A stretch of DNA of 17,695 bases. It comes from CAZGYE01 sp964530165. Its GTDB lineage: Bacteria > Planctomycetota > Planctomycetia > Planctomycetales > Planctomycetaceae. Location: assembly GCA_964530165.1 (NCBI GenBank), contig CAZGYE010000088.1, forward strand, positions 1-17,695, given 5' to 3'. Positions 7,489 to 14,003 of the stretch are shown here, one piece after another (positions within the stretch are counted from its first letter, which is position 1; each line of letters begins with the position of its first letter). Both the position numbers and the translations under genes were made by a program. The notes under the pieces were generated by a model, which ran no database searches, had not been told where the DNA came from, and worked only from the letters and a program-made list of their open reading frames with translations.

Positions 7489-9030
7489 TCAATCCCACCA
7501 CCAAGGATGTTTCTCGGGAACCTGTTTCCCCGCGGCAGCGGAGCGAATGCCGCCCAGGCGTTTCGCTTCGTCGGTTTTGAATTCGATCTTGCGGACCACT
7601 TGCATGGGGTTGACGGTCACCCCACCACCGACCACGCCCAGAATCATACCGCGACGCGCCGTCTTGTAGTTGAACGTGCTGGAGACCTGCTTGGGTATCC
7701 GTCGCGCGACCATTTTGGCCCGCTCCCGGTCGAGAAACAGCGACATCTCCCAGCCGACCTGATCGGGGAGCTGTTCCTTCTTGAACAACGCCGCCACGAT
7801 CGCCAGGTCCATCAGGCTCTGCAGCTCCGCAAACACCGGGACCTTTTCGCTCAATTCGGGGAACTTCTTGGTGAACAGCTTCGCGAACCGGCGCGTGCTG
7901 ACGCGAGTCAACGGCGCATCGCTCACTTGGCCGGTTTTGCTGATGAGTTCCTCCTGCGCGATCAACTGGGCCCGCTGACCGGCCAGTTGAAAGGCGTCGC
8001 CGTCTTCACTCTTCTGAAAGGCATCGTACAGCGGCGTGAACCACCAGCGCTGCATACTGTTGCCGCCCGGCTTCAGCATCGCCAGATGGCTCGTCAACCC
8101 GCGGATTTTGGGCACCTGCAGCCCGATGGAAATGCGTTTCATCCGCAGATCGGCTTCCACCAGCGTCTGCGCAAAATGCGATTCGGGCGGCACCCCCCAA
8201 ATCCGCACGTCCTGCATCCCCAGAATCTCGGCCATTCTCCCGAACCGGGCCTTGGCAATCGCTGGTGTCGTCACACCGCTGTTGTGGGCAACGTAGCGGT
8301 TCAGTTCGGCCAAACGCTCCTGCACCGGATCGATCGAGCAGCCCAACGTGCCGCCCCGTTCGAGCGATTGCAGCACGATGACCAAATCGTCGATCCGCAG
8401 CGGCGGCCGCCCGGTCGTCAGGCCGACGACCCGGCCGACCACATCCGCGGCAAACCCCTCCGCTGGTCCCGCAATGACCAAGTCGTTCGTCTCCGGATAC
8501 ACGAAAATGTAATCGATCCTCTGCAAGCCAGCCAGGAAATGCACGTCCGGCGGGACGTGCTTGTTCTGACGCTCGTACTGCAGGCACTCCTGTTCCAGGC
8601 GGACCAGCGAAACCTTCCGCAGCGGGTTAAACTTGTTTAGATCAGCGGCGAGAAACTCGTTGGCGATCGCTTCCATCCGCATCTTGGCGAGCTTGGCCGA
8701 CTTCTCCTTCATGAACACCGGCGTGACGACACCCTCGGCGTCGATCATAATTCCACCAGCTATGTTGCCGCCGCCCAATCCGCCGCCGCCCTGGCCGCCG
8801 CCGCCAAATCCACCGCCGCCCTGGCCGCCGCCGAATCCACCGCCGCCAAATCCACCCCGGCCGCCGCCGCCGAATCCGCCGCCGCCAAATCCACCCCGGC
8901 CGCCGCCGCCAAATCCACCGCCGCCAAATCCACCGCCAAACTGCGCCCAGGCCGAGCCCTCTTCGACGCCCACGGACACCGCGAAAACAAGCAGCACCAC
9001 GCCAATCGAACAGAATTTGCAGCGGAACAT
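7489..9030 (-). CDS. Secreted DUF1598 protein with glycine-rich segment
   Basis: The protein has 513 residues from the chosen start. A signal peptide (hydrophobic core about 8-21, probable cut after SAWA at 29) is followed by a Gly-rich stretch at 32-93 built from GGGGF, GGGGR and GGGGQ units. The globular remainder has the DUF1598 features I recall: RKVSLVRLE, FLAGLQRIDYIFVYPE, DLVIAGPAEGF, GCSIDP near the middle, and IWGVPPESHFAQTLVEADLRMK. The family is planctomycete-associated and of unknown function; export suggests an envelope role. A longer frame starts at 9090, but ATG 9030 is preferred because it begins a proper signal peptide and has AGGAAGAGGG shortly upstream. An extended -10 box lies about 80 bp before it. 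Confidence 0.85.
   Translation of the reverse strand: MFRCKFCSIGVVLLVFAVSVGVEEGSAWAQFGGGFGGGGFGGGGRGGFGGGGFGGGGRGGFGGGGFGGGQGGGGFGGGGQGGGGLGGGNIAGGIMIDAEGVVTPVFMKEKSAKLAKMRMEAIANEFLAADLNKFNPLRKVSLVRLEQECLQYERQNKHVPPDVHFLAGLQRIDYIFVYPETNDLVIAGPAEGFAADVVGRVVGLTTGRPPLRIDDLVIVLQSLERGGTLGCSIDPVQERLAELNRYVAHNSGVTTPAIAKARFGRMAEILGMQDVRIWGVPPESHFAQTLVEADLRMKRISIGLQVPKIRGLTSHLAMLKPGGNSMQRWWFTPLYDAFQKSEDGDAFQLAGQRAQLIAQEELISKTGQVSDAPLTRVSTRRFAKLFTKKFPELSEKVPVFAELQSLMDLAIVAALFKKEQLPDQVGWEMSLFLDRERAKMVARRIPKQVSSTFNYKTARRGMILGVVGGGVTVNPMQVVRKIEFKTDEAKRLGGIRSAAAGKQVPEKHPWWWD
8755..8945 (-). repeat. Gly-codon low-complexity tract with 39-bp repeat
   Basis: This coding tract is almost entirely GGC/GGN codons on the minus strand. 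At its core is a 39-bp unit encoding 13 residues that occurs twice: TCCACCCCGG recurs at 8851 and 8890, and the matching Arg residues are 45 and 58 of the protein. Such tracts expand and contract by slippage. In-frame length variation between strains would be expected. Confidence 0.75.
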
Positions 9031-9110
9031 CACACAGCCCTCTTCCTGTGATCCGAAGGAGTGGAAAACGAACCACGGCCCGCATCTCACAACCAGTTCC
9101 CTAATTACTT

Positions 9111-9138
9111 ATGATAACAGCTTGAACGGCCGAGTCCA
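9111..9138 (-). promoter_or_regulatory. Promoter candidate for the DUF1598 gene
   Basis: On the minus strand TGGACT (9138-9133) is followed after 16 nt by TATCAT (9116-9111). TATCAT matches the -10 consensus at five of six positions and is preceded by TGT, making an extended -10. TGGACT matches the -35 consensus at four of six. It lies between the end of the CitG-like gene and the DUF1598 start, giving a 5' leader of about 75 nt. Confidence 0.45.
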
Positions 9139-9157
9139 CCAGATTCACTGATTCTTT

Positions 9158-10063
9158 TCAGCTCTTGCCACTTGGCTCTTTGACACTTGAGGGATCAAAC
9201 GGCGGTGCTTCGAGTCGTCCGTCGCGCAGAGCCGCAAACAGGCTGGCAGTGACCAGATCGGCGGTGGTTCCGGGATTTCGACGATTTCCGGTCTCTCGCA
9301 ACCATCCGTCGAGTTGGCCGAGTTTCCGCCGAGACGACTGCGTGACCGGCCAGCCGTCATCAAGAACCGCTCGCGCCAGTGAGGCGGATCGCTGGGCCTC
9401 GTCGACGCCGCATTTGCGGGCGATCAGCGTGTCGGGGCACTCGGCCATCAGTTTCAGGTGCAGGCCAATCAGTGATTCTTCCCAGTGACCGGCAAAGTCG
9501 TGACTTTGCTCCAGAAGGGGCATGCCGATCTCAAGCACCAGACGGAAACCGCTCGCATATTGCGCGGCGATGCTGTCTCGGTCGGCTGCCAGTCGCATCA
9601 CGTCGCGGAGCGTGGCGGTCGGTTCGCCGGAGATGTCCTGTTCCGCCACCTTGCCCATGCCGCCGGGCATCGCCACACGAACGGCGCGATACACCAGCGA
9701 CGCGTCTTCGGTTGTCAGCCGATCGAGGACCTCTGTGATTCCATCGAGCAGCAAGACGTCCCGTGGCACCGCTGCCAGCGGCGCGATCAGCAGGACGATG
9801 CCGAGATTCGTATTCCGTCCGACCCCCTCGGCCGTGCGCGTGACTGCGTCGAGTATCGTCCGCCCGACACCCGTCTGAGGAGCTCGAGCCAGGATCGGCG
9901 GCACAATCTCGGCCGAGACGACGAAATCGCGATAACACAGATCGGCGAACGCCGCTTGCGGATGCACGTTGCCCGGTTTCCGGGCGGTCGCCTCCATCAG
10001 GCAGGCCAGCCGAATGCACTCTTCCAGGCCGATTGGTGAACGTGACTTAGCAGGGACGGTCAT
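9158..10063 (-). CDS. CitG-family triphosphoribosyl-dephospho-CoA synthase-like protein
   Basis: The protein has 301 residues and no signal peptide. Two hallmark regions of the CitG/MdcB family are visible: EATARKPGNVHP at 24-35 and GRNTNLGIVLL starting at 82, the N-T-N-x-G nucleotide-binding motif. Classical members make the prosthetic-group precursor of citrate lyase or malonate decarboxylase from dephospho-CoA and ATP. No lyase or decarboxylase genes are nearby. From memory, a CitG-like gene also belongs to the tetrahydromethanopterin-linked C1 gene set found in methylotrophs and many planctomycetes, and this copy may be that one; this is inference. The ATG at 10063 has a weak GGGA about five bases upstream. 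The gene is divergent from the TIM-barrel gene and runs toward the DUF1598 gene 127 bp away. Confidence 0.8.
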   Translation of the reverse strand: MTVPAKSRSPIGLEECIRLACLMEATARKPGNVHPQAAFADLCYRDFVVSAEIVPPILARAPQTGVGRTILDAVTRTAEGVGRNTNLGIVLLIAPLAAVPRDVLLLDGITEVLDRLTTEDASLVYRAVRVAMPGGMGKVAEQDISGEPTATLRDVMRLAADRDSIAAQYASGFRLVLEIGMPLLEQSHDFAGHWEESLIGLHLKLMAECPDTLIARKCGVDEAQRSASLARAVLDDGWPVTQSSRRKLGQLDGWLRETGNRRNPGTTADLVTASLFAALRDGRLEAPPFDPSSVKEPSGKS

Positions 10064-10094
10064 TAATGTCCCGACATCGCAAGGTACCGAACCG

Positions 10095-10230
10095 AGCAGT
10101 CAGCGGTCTGCTCTCAGCAGTCAGCGGTCTGCTCTCAGCAGTCAGTGGTCTGCTCTCAGCAGTCCGCTTCCAAAAGCGTGGCTTTTACCTCCGTGGGCGA
10201 GGGAATGCTGACGGCTGAGAGCAGACCGCT
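10095..10230. repeat. 21-bp tandem repeats with an inverted copy
   Basis: Three consecutive 21-bp units beginning AGCAGTCAGCGGTCTGCTC cover 10095-10115, 10116-10136 and 10137-10157. The third has one substitution, and a partial fourth follows at 10158-10163. At 10207-10230 a 24-bp segment is the reverse complement of the repeat with one mismatch, so the RNA could fold a long stem in several registers. The unit also contains an internal AGCAG/CTGCT palindrome. The units abut without spacers, which argues against a CRISPR array. It looks like a dispersed planctomycete repeat amplified in tandem. Confidence 0.85.
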
Positions 10231-10279
10231 TCGCGCATGGATTGTACCCGAACGATTCCGCGTGCAGTAGTTGTGCCGC

Positions 10280-10308
10280 TTGACACCTCGACCACGCCGC
10301 CGTAAAAA
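10280..10308 (+). promoter_or_regulatory. Promoter candidate for the TIM-barrel gene
   Basis: A perfect -35 box TTGACA (10280-10285) is followed after 17 nt by TAAAAA (10303-10308), which matches the -10 consensus at four of six positions. Transcription would begin near 10315, giving a leader of about 70 nt before the GTG at 10384. Position, strand and spacing all fit the downstream gene. Confidence 0.5.
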
Positions 10309-10383
10309 GGGAATTCAATTCGTTGGGCGCAGTAAAGAGCGAGCCAAGCACATCATTCCCTTCATAAAACCGAGAGCGTTATC

Positions 10384-11286
10384 GTGACCGGAGAGATCAC
10401 CGCGAGTCAGACGTTTCGCACAGCCGGCATCGAACGGCCCGTTTTGACGGCTCACGCCCCCACGCCGGCGTTGCCGAAATTGTCGATGAATGAGATGACG
10501 ACGTATCGGTGGTCGCTGCTCGAAGACGTCACCGGCTACCGGGATGCGGGAATCGGCGGCATTGGCATCTGGCGGGCGAAGCTTGCAGAATTCGGCGAGG
10601 AACTTGGCGTCAATTTGATCCACGAATCGGGCCTGGCGGTTTCCAGCGTCTCCTGGGCCGGTGGGTTCACCGGTGCAAACGGGCATTCGTACCGGGAATC
10701 GGTCGCCGACGCCCGCGATGCCATTCGTGTCGCCGCCGACTTGAACGCCCAGTGCCTGGTGATCGTCAGCGGTTCGCGAGCCGGACACACGACACGTCAT
10801 GCTCAGCGGCTGCTCGTTGATGCGCTCTCAGAACTCGGGGACACCGCGGCCGAGTACGACCTGTGCCTGGCCTTGCAGCCGATGCATCCCATGTTTGAAC
10901 TGGAATGGACGTTTCTGACCACGCTGGACGAGACGTTCGACATTCTGAACAGATGTAGCGACAGCCCAGTCCAGTTGGCGTTCGACGTGTACCATCTGTG
11001 GCAGGAACCGCGGCTGCTGGAACGGATTCCCGAGATCGCGCCGCGGACGGCAACGGTTCAGTTGAGCGATTGGCGAGAGCCGACGCGATCGGAGAACGAT
11101 CGCTCTCTTCCGGGCGAGGGAAAGATTCCGCTGCCGGAAATTGTGAATGCCTTCCTCTCGGCGGGTTACGGCGGCTACTTCGAGATCGAAGTCTGGTCCG
11201 AAGAACTCTGGAATTCCGATTACGTCGATTTGCTGGATCGCTGCCGCTTGCAGTTCGATGCGATCTTTGCTCGCGAGTCCGAATGA
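10384..11286 (+). CDS. Sugar phosphate isomerase/epimerase-like TIM-barrel protein
   Basis: The protein has 300 residues and resembles the AP-endonuclease-2/xylose-isomerase-like TIM barrel family. First-strand LSMNEMTTYRW, then GIGGIGIWR, AFDVYHLW (Asp201, His204), VQLSDWREP, GEGKIPLPEI and EIEVWSEELW (Glu267/Glu269) follow in barrel order. Members isomerise or epimerise sugars with a metal held by Glu, Asp, His and Glu. Here the strand-5 position that I expect to be Glu (LALEPMHP in relatives) is Gln165 in LALQPMHP, so the usual chemistry may be lost or altered. The start is GTG 10384: an in-frame stop at 10333 and no upstream ATG exclude longer starts. The next ATG (10486) would cut into the first strand. 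Ribosome binding is weak (GAGAG about 8 bases upstream). It stands alone, with repeats on both sides. Confidence 0.8.
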   Translation: MTGEITASQTFRTAGIERPVLTAHAPTPALPKLSMNEMTTYRWSLLEDVTGYRDAGIGGIGIWRAKLAEFGEELGVNLIHESGLAVSSVSWAGGFTGANGHSYRESVADARDAIRVAADLNAQCLVIVSGSRAGHTTRHAQRLLVDALSELGDTAAEYDLCLALQPMHPMFELEWTFLTTLDETFDILNRCSDSPVQLAFDVYHLWQEPRLLERIPEIAPRTATVQLSDWREPTRSENDRSLPGEGKIPLPEIVNAFLSAGYGGYFEIEVWSEELWNSDYVDLLDRCRLQFDAIFARESE

Positions 11287-11307
11287 TTCCTAGGCTGTCC
11301 TTGTGGT

Positions 11308-11383
11308 ACCCAAACCGACAACTTGTTGTCGCAATCTATTGGTTGGAGGGCACACCCCACGACGACAAGTCGTCGGTTTGGGT
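11308..11383. repeat. 24-bp inverted repeat after the TIM-barrel gene
   Basis: The left arm 11308-11331 (ACCCAAACCGACAACTTGTTG...) and right arm 11360-11383 are reverse complements with two mismatches, separated by 28 nt. The right arm contains its own hairpin, CGACGAC-AA-GTCGTCG. It lies 21 bp past the stop of the TIM-barrel gene. A terminator or 3'-end-stabilising role is possible, but there is no T-run. It is a different sequence family from the repeats at 1746 and 10095. Confidence 0.8.
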
Positions 11384-11423
11384 TTGAATAGTTCGGCCTA
11401 GCGCAGATTCGACGCTCCAGAGT

Positions 11424-11432
11424 TGGTACAAT
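11424..11432 (+). promoter_or_regulatory. Extended -10 promoter candidate for the HTH-EIIA gene
   Basis: TGGTACAAT contains TACAAT, five of six matches to TATAAT, preceded by TGn. Transcription would begin near 11439. This box covers the TTG codon at 11423 that opens the longest frame, so translation should start further downstream, at 11462 or 11504. No good -35 box is seen. Confidence 0.45.
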
Positions 11433-11503
11433 TTATCTCCGCTGAACGGTTCCTCCGCTTGATGTCCGCGCTGAGTCTCGCCCCCGTTTCGGACCCGATT
11501 GGT

Positions 11504-12208
11504 ATGTCCCACGAATGCTACACACTTGACGAACTGGCCCGGCACCTGGGCCGCGACCGCCGGGAGATCGAAAAGCTCGCCAATCGCGGCCGACTCCCAG
11601 GCCGCAAAGTCTCTGGGGAATGGCAATTTCACCAAGTAGAGATCACGCACTGGCTCGAGACCGAGATGCGTGAGTACACCGACCGGGAGCTGGCTGTCGT
11701 GGAGGAATCTCAGCGGTCGGAGGATGTGGATGCCGACGTCCCGGTGAGTAGTTTGCTGCGAGCCGAGATGCTTGAGGTTCCGCTTCAAGCCCGCACGAAG
11801 CGATCGGTGTTGGAGAGTTTGGTGGAGGTGGGCGGCCGGACGTGGCAGATCTGGGCGCCGGCCGTGGTCCTGAAAGCGGTCCGCGAGCGCGAGGACGTTC
11901 TTCCAACCGGTTTTGAGAACGGAGTTGCCATCCCCCACCCCCGCAATCCGCTGCCGGATGCGATTGGGGAATCGATCATCTCTTACGGACGAACACTCTC
12001 AGGGATTCCTTTCGGCGCTCCGAAGCGCGCGCTGACAGACATTTTCTTTTTGGTCCTGTGCCGCGACTCGCGGACGCATCTCCAGGTGCTGGCACGTTTG
12101 GGGCGGATGATCCAGTCGCCGGGCTTTCTCGACGATCTGCGCGGCTCCGAGACGCCCCAGGCAAGCTACGACGTCATTTGCGCCGCCGACAAGCTCGTGA
12201 GTCGTTGA
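11504..12208 (+). CDS. HTH DNA-binding domain fused to PTS EIIA domain
   Basis: The protein has 234 residues from ATG 11504. Residues 4-55 form an excisionase/MerR-like helix-turn-helix: YTLDELARHLGRD, then LANRGRLPGRKVSGEWQFHQVEITHWLE. After an acidic linker, residues about 85-230 resemble the fructose/nitrogen-type PTS EIIA domain, with the phosphoryl-accepting His145 in GVAIPHPR and a later DIFFLVLCRDSRTHLQVLARL segment. EIIA domains take a phosphate from HPr-like proteins, so this is probably a transcription regulator, or its partner, that reads phosphotransfer status in the cytosol. That role is inferred. Longer starts exist at 11462 (ATG) and 11423 (TTG); 11504 is preferred because the HTH begins right there and 11423 lies inside the promoter candidate. 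The PIG-L gene follows after 60 bp. Confidence 0.85.
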   Translation: MSHECYTLDELARHLGRDRREIEKLANRGRLPGRKVSGEWQFHQVEITHWLETEMREYTDRELAVVEESQRSEDVDADVPVSSLLRAEMLEVPLQARTKRSVLESLVEVGGRTWQIWAPAVVLKAVREREDVLPTGFENGVAIPHPRNPLPDAIGESIISYGRTLSGIPFGAPKRALTDIFFLVLCRDSRTHLQVLARLGRMIQSPGFLDDLRGSETPQASYDVICAADKLVSR

Positions 12209-12268
12209 GAGTTGTTAGCATGACACAGTGAAATCAGTTCCTTTCCGTCTTCGAGAATCGACACGACC

Positions 12269-13003
12269 ATGCCGATCGAACTGCCCGAAGCCTTGGATGT
12301 GATTGCCGTCGGCGCCCACCCCGACGATGTGGAGATCGCTTGCGGGGGCACGCTGGCGAAACTGGTGAGCCAAGGTTACCGGGTGGGCATTGTGGATCTG
12401 ACCGACGGGGAACCGACGCCCGGCAGTCCACATCCTGCTGCGAGGCTGGCCGAAGCGAAGGAGGCGGCCCGTATTCTTGGCGTGCACGTTCGCGAAACGT
12501 TGGATTTTCCCAACCGGCGGCTGTTCGACAGTTTCGAGGTCCGCGTTGCCATGGCGAAGGTCTTTCGGCGCTACCGTCCGAGCATTGTCTTGGGCATCGC
12601 CGGCAAGACCCCCGCCGCGTCGCCCGACCATTGGCAGGCGATGCAGATCACCGACGCCGCCGTGTTCTATTCCCGGCTGACGAAGTGGGACGAAACGTTC
12701 GACAACCTGCCCGCGCACGGCATCCGCAAACAAATTTGGTATCCCCTGGGGTTTCAGACGTTGGAACTTCCGCAAGGGGGCAGTCAAATTGTCGTAGATA
12801 TTTCCGAGACGTTGCCGGTAAAATTGGAAGCGATCCGAGCGTATCAAACGCAATTCCCTCCCGGAAAGGAAGGGGTTTTTCGACTGGTAGACAGCCAAAA
12901 CAAACTGTTCGGCGCCAGCGCGGGTTTCGCGGCTGGCGAGTTGTTCATTACCGCGACGACATTGGGCGTCGACGATCTGATGCAGATGGTATGCCCGCGG
13001 TGA
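12269..13003 (+). CDS. PIG-L/LmbE-family deacetylase-like protein
   Basis: The protein has 244 residues, the size of BshB1-type N-acetylglucosaminyl deacetylases. GAHPDDVEIACGGTL gives the predicted zinc ligands His17 and Asp20 and the catalytic-base position Asp19; the third ligand is His121 in SPDHW. DLTDGEPTPG and RAYQTQF also resemble the bacillithiol deacetylase group. Relatives have HPDH where this protein has SPDH, so the His usually thought to assist catalysis is Ser118. This suggests a distinct subfamily or altered activity, so I give no bshB1 symbol. No bshA or bshC gene is in view. It is cytosolic, without a signal peptide. It is spaced 60 bp after the HTH-EIIA gene and 59 bp before the PP2C gene, and an operon is plausible. 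The ribosome-binding site is weak. Confidence 0.85.
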   Translation: MPIELPEALDVIAVGAHPDDVEIACGGTLAKLVSQGYRVGIVDLTDGEPTPGSPHPAARLAEAKEAARILGVHVRETLDFPNRRLFDSFEVRVAMAKVFRRYRPSIVLGIAGKTPAASPDHWQAMQITDAAVFYSRLTKWDETFDNLPAHGIRKQIWYPLGFQTLELPQGGSQIVVDISETLPVKLEAIRAYQTQFPPGKEGVFRLVDSQNKLFGASAGFAAGELFITATTLGVDDLMQMVCPR

Positions 13004-13062
13004 GGATTCGAGAATCGTTGCCGGAAACCCGGTTTCTTTGAGAAAGCGTCGGAAGCGACCGA

Positions 13063-13803
13063 ATGCTACGAATACGAACAGGTTTCCTTTGCATTACTGG
13101 AAACTATCGCGAGAACAACGAGGATTGTTGCGTCGTCGATCCCGACGGCCGCTATTACCTCGTCGCCGACGGAATGGGCGGACAGTGTGCAGGTGAAAAA
13201 GCCAGCGAACTCGCTACGGAACTGGTGCCGCAACGACTCAAACAGGTGCTTGACTTTCAGAACGATCAGCAAGAGAAGGTTCGCAAGAACATCGATGAAG
13301 CCCTCGATTACGCCAATTTGGAGATCATGGCCCTCGGCGAAGTTGATCCGACCTATCACAACATGGGGACCACGATCGTATTTCTGGTGCGTGTCGCGGA
13401 AAAATTCTATGTGGGTGGCATCGGCGACAGCCGGGCGTATCTGCTGCGCGGCGGGAAGCTGGAGCAGCTCACGACCGACCATTCGCTCACGCAAGCTCTG
13501 CTCGACGCCGAAACGATCACCCACGAGGACGCGAAAAACCACCGCTATCGGAATGTGCTCTACCGCTACCTGGGCACGAAAGACGGCGGAAGCGGGGCCG
13601 AGACCAAGCAAATCGATCCCCAAAGCGGCGACCGCTTTCTGCTTTGCTCGGACGGCGTGACCGATGGGCTTGAAGACGCCGCGCTGTTGACGCTGCTTTC
13701 AGATCACGCCGATCCGCAATCCGCCGCCGACGCCATTGTCGCCGCTGCACAGAGGGGTGGCTCCAAGGACAACATCACCTGTCTGGTGTTGAACGTCGAG
13801 TAG
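13063..13803 (+). CDS. PP2C-family serine/threonine protein phosphatase
   Basis: The protein has 246 residues, a minimal PP2C (PPM) domain with no added membrane or sensor region. Metal-site and structural motifs are all present in order: RENNED (16-21), DGMGG (Asp36), GDSRAY (Asp122), DHS, SDGVTD (Asp197) and KDN (Asp236). It should remove phosphate from Ser/Thr residues in the cytosol using two Mn or Mg ions, probably opposing Hanks-type kinases, which planctomycetes have in number; none is encoded in this window. GGAAG nine bases upstream supports the ATG at 13063. It is the third gene of a rightward series after the HTH-EIIA and PIG-L genes. A 200-bp gap then precedes the metzincin gene. 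Confidence 0.93.
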   Translation: MLRIRTGFLCITGNYRENNEDCCVVDPDGRYYLVADGMGGQCAGEKASELATELVPQRLKQVLDFQNDQQEKVRKNIDEALDYANLEIMALGEVDPTYHNMGTTIVFLVRVAEKFYVGGIGDSRAYLLRGGKLEQLTTDHSLTQALLDAETITHEDAKNHRYRNVLYRYLGTKDGGSGAETKQIDPQSGDRFLLCSDGVTDGLEDAALLTLLSDHADPQSAADAIVAAAQRGGSKDNITCLVLNVE

Positions 13804-13902
13804 GACAGGACGGTCCAATCCCTATATTTGGCAAACGCGGGGCGATGGGCCTTGATGCCGGCACTTCTGCACTGAAAAACGCAAACTGGGCGTGCATGCC
13901 GT

Positions 13903-13942
13903 TTGCCGGCACTGTACACTGACCGATATCTTTCAAGATCGG
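13903..13942 (+). promoter_or_regulatory. Possible promoter and operator before the metzincin gene
   Basis: TTGCCG (13903-13908) and TATCTT (13927-13932) are spaced by 18 nt, and each matches its consensus at four of six positions. Overlapping the -10 box is a small palindrome, CCGAT...ATCGG (13923-13942), with an alternative ATCTT-TC-AAGAT form. GCCGGCAC occurs twice just upstream (13858 and 13909). These could be regulator sites in the 200-bp gap, but each signal is weak alone. Confidence 0.25.
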
Positions 13943-14003
13943 AAACATCGGCAAGCTGTGCCGGTTTTGCCGACGTTTCGGCCCACAGGCTTGGAGAACG
14001 AAA

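Larger units (their letters stand above)
10064..10383. other. 320-bp divergent intergenic region with repeats
   Basis: This gap separates the leftward CitG-like gene from the rightward TIM-barrel gene. The left half is filled by 21-bp tandem repeats and an inverted copy. Between them AAAAGC-GTG-GCTTTT (10172-10186) is a small perfect hairpin. The right half holds a good promoter candidate at 10280-10308. I see no small gene or structured RNA that I can name. Confidence 0.65.

Noticed and set aside
7318..8640. 440-codon plus-strand frame opposite the DUF1598 gene
   Set aside because: It overlaps the end of asparagine synthase and is antisense to DUF1598, both with clear family motifs. Its composition (His, Gln and Arg rich) is typical of a shadow frame.
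9031..9090. Upstream ATG at 9090 as the DUF1598 start
   Set aside because: It would put 20 residues before the signal peptide, and the purine-rich site AGGAAGAGGG is placed for the ATG at 9030.
10095..10163. Possible CRISPR array
   Set aside because: The 21-bp units abut with no unique spacers and no cas genes are present, so this is a tandem repeat.
10172..10186. AAAAGC-GTG-GCTTTT as an intrinsic terminator
   Set aside because: The stem is short and AT-rich at its base, no T-run continues after it, and it lies upstream of both divergent genes where no transcript needs ending.
11423..11503. TTG start 27 codons upstream of the HTH-EIIA gene
   Set aside because: It lies inside the extended -10 candidate, has no ribosome-binding site, and adds residues ahead of a helix-turn-helix that is already complete from 11504.
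12269..13003. Firm assignment as bacillithiol deacetylase BshB1
   Set aside because: The HPDH motif is SPDH here and no bshA or bshC gene is in view, so only the PIG-L family level is supported.
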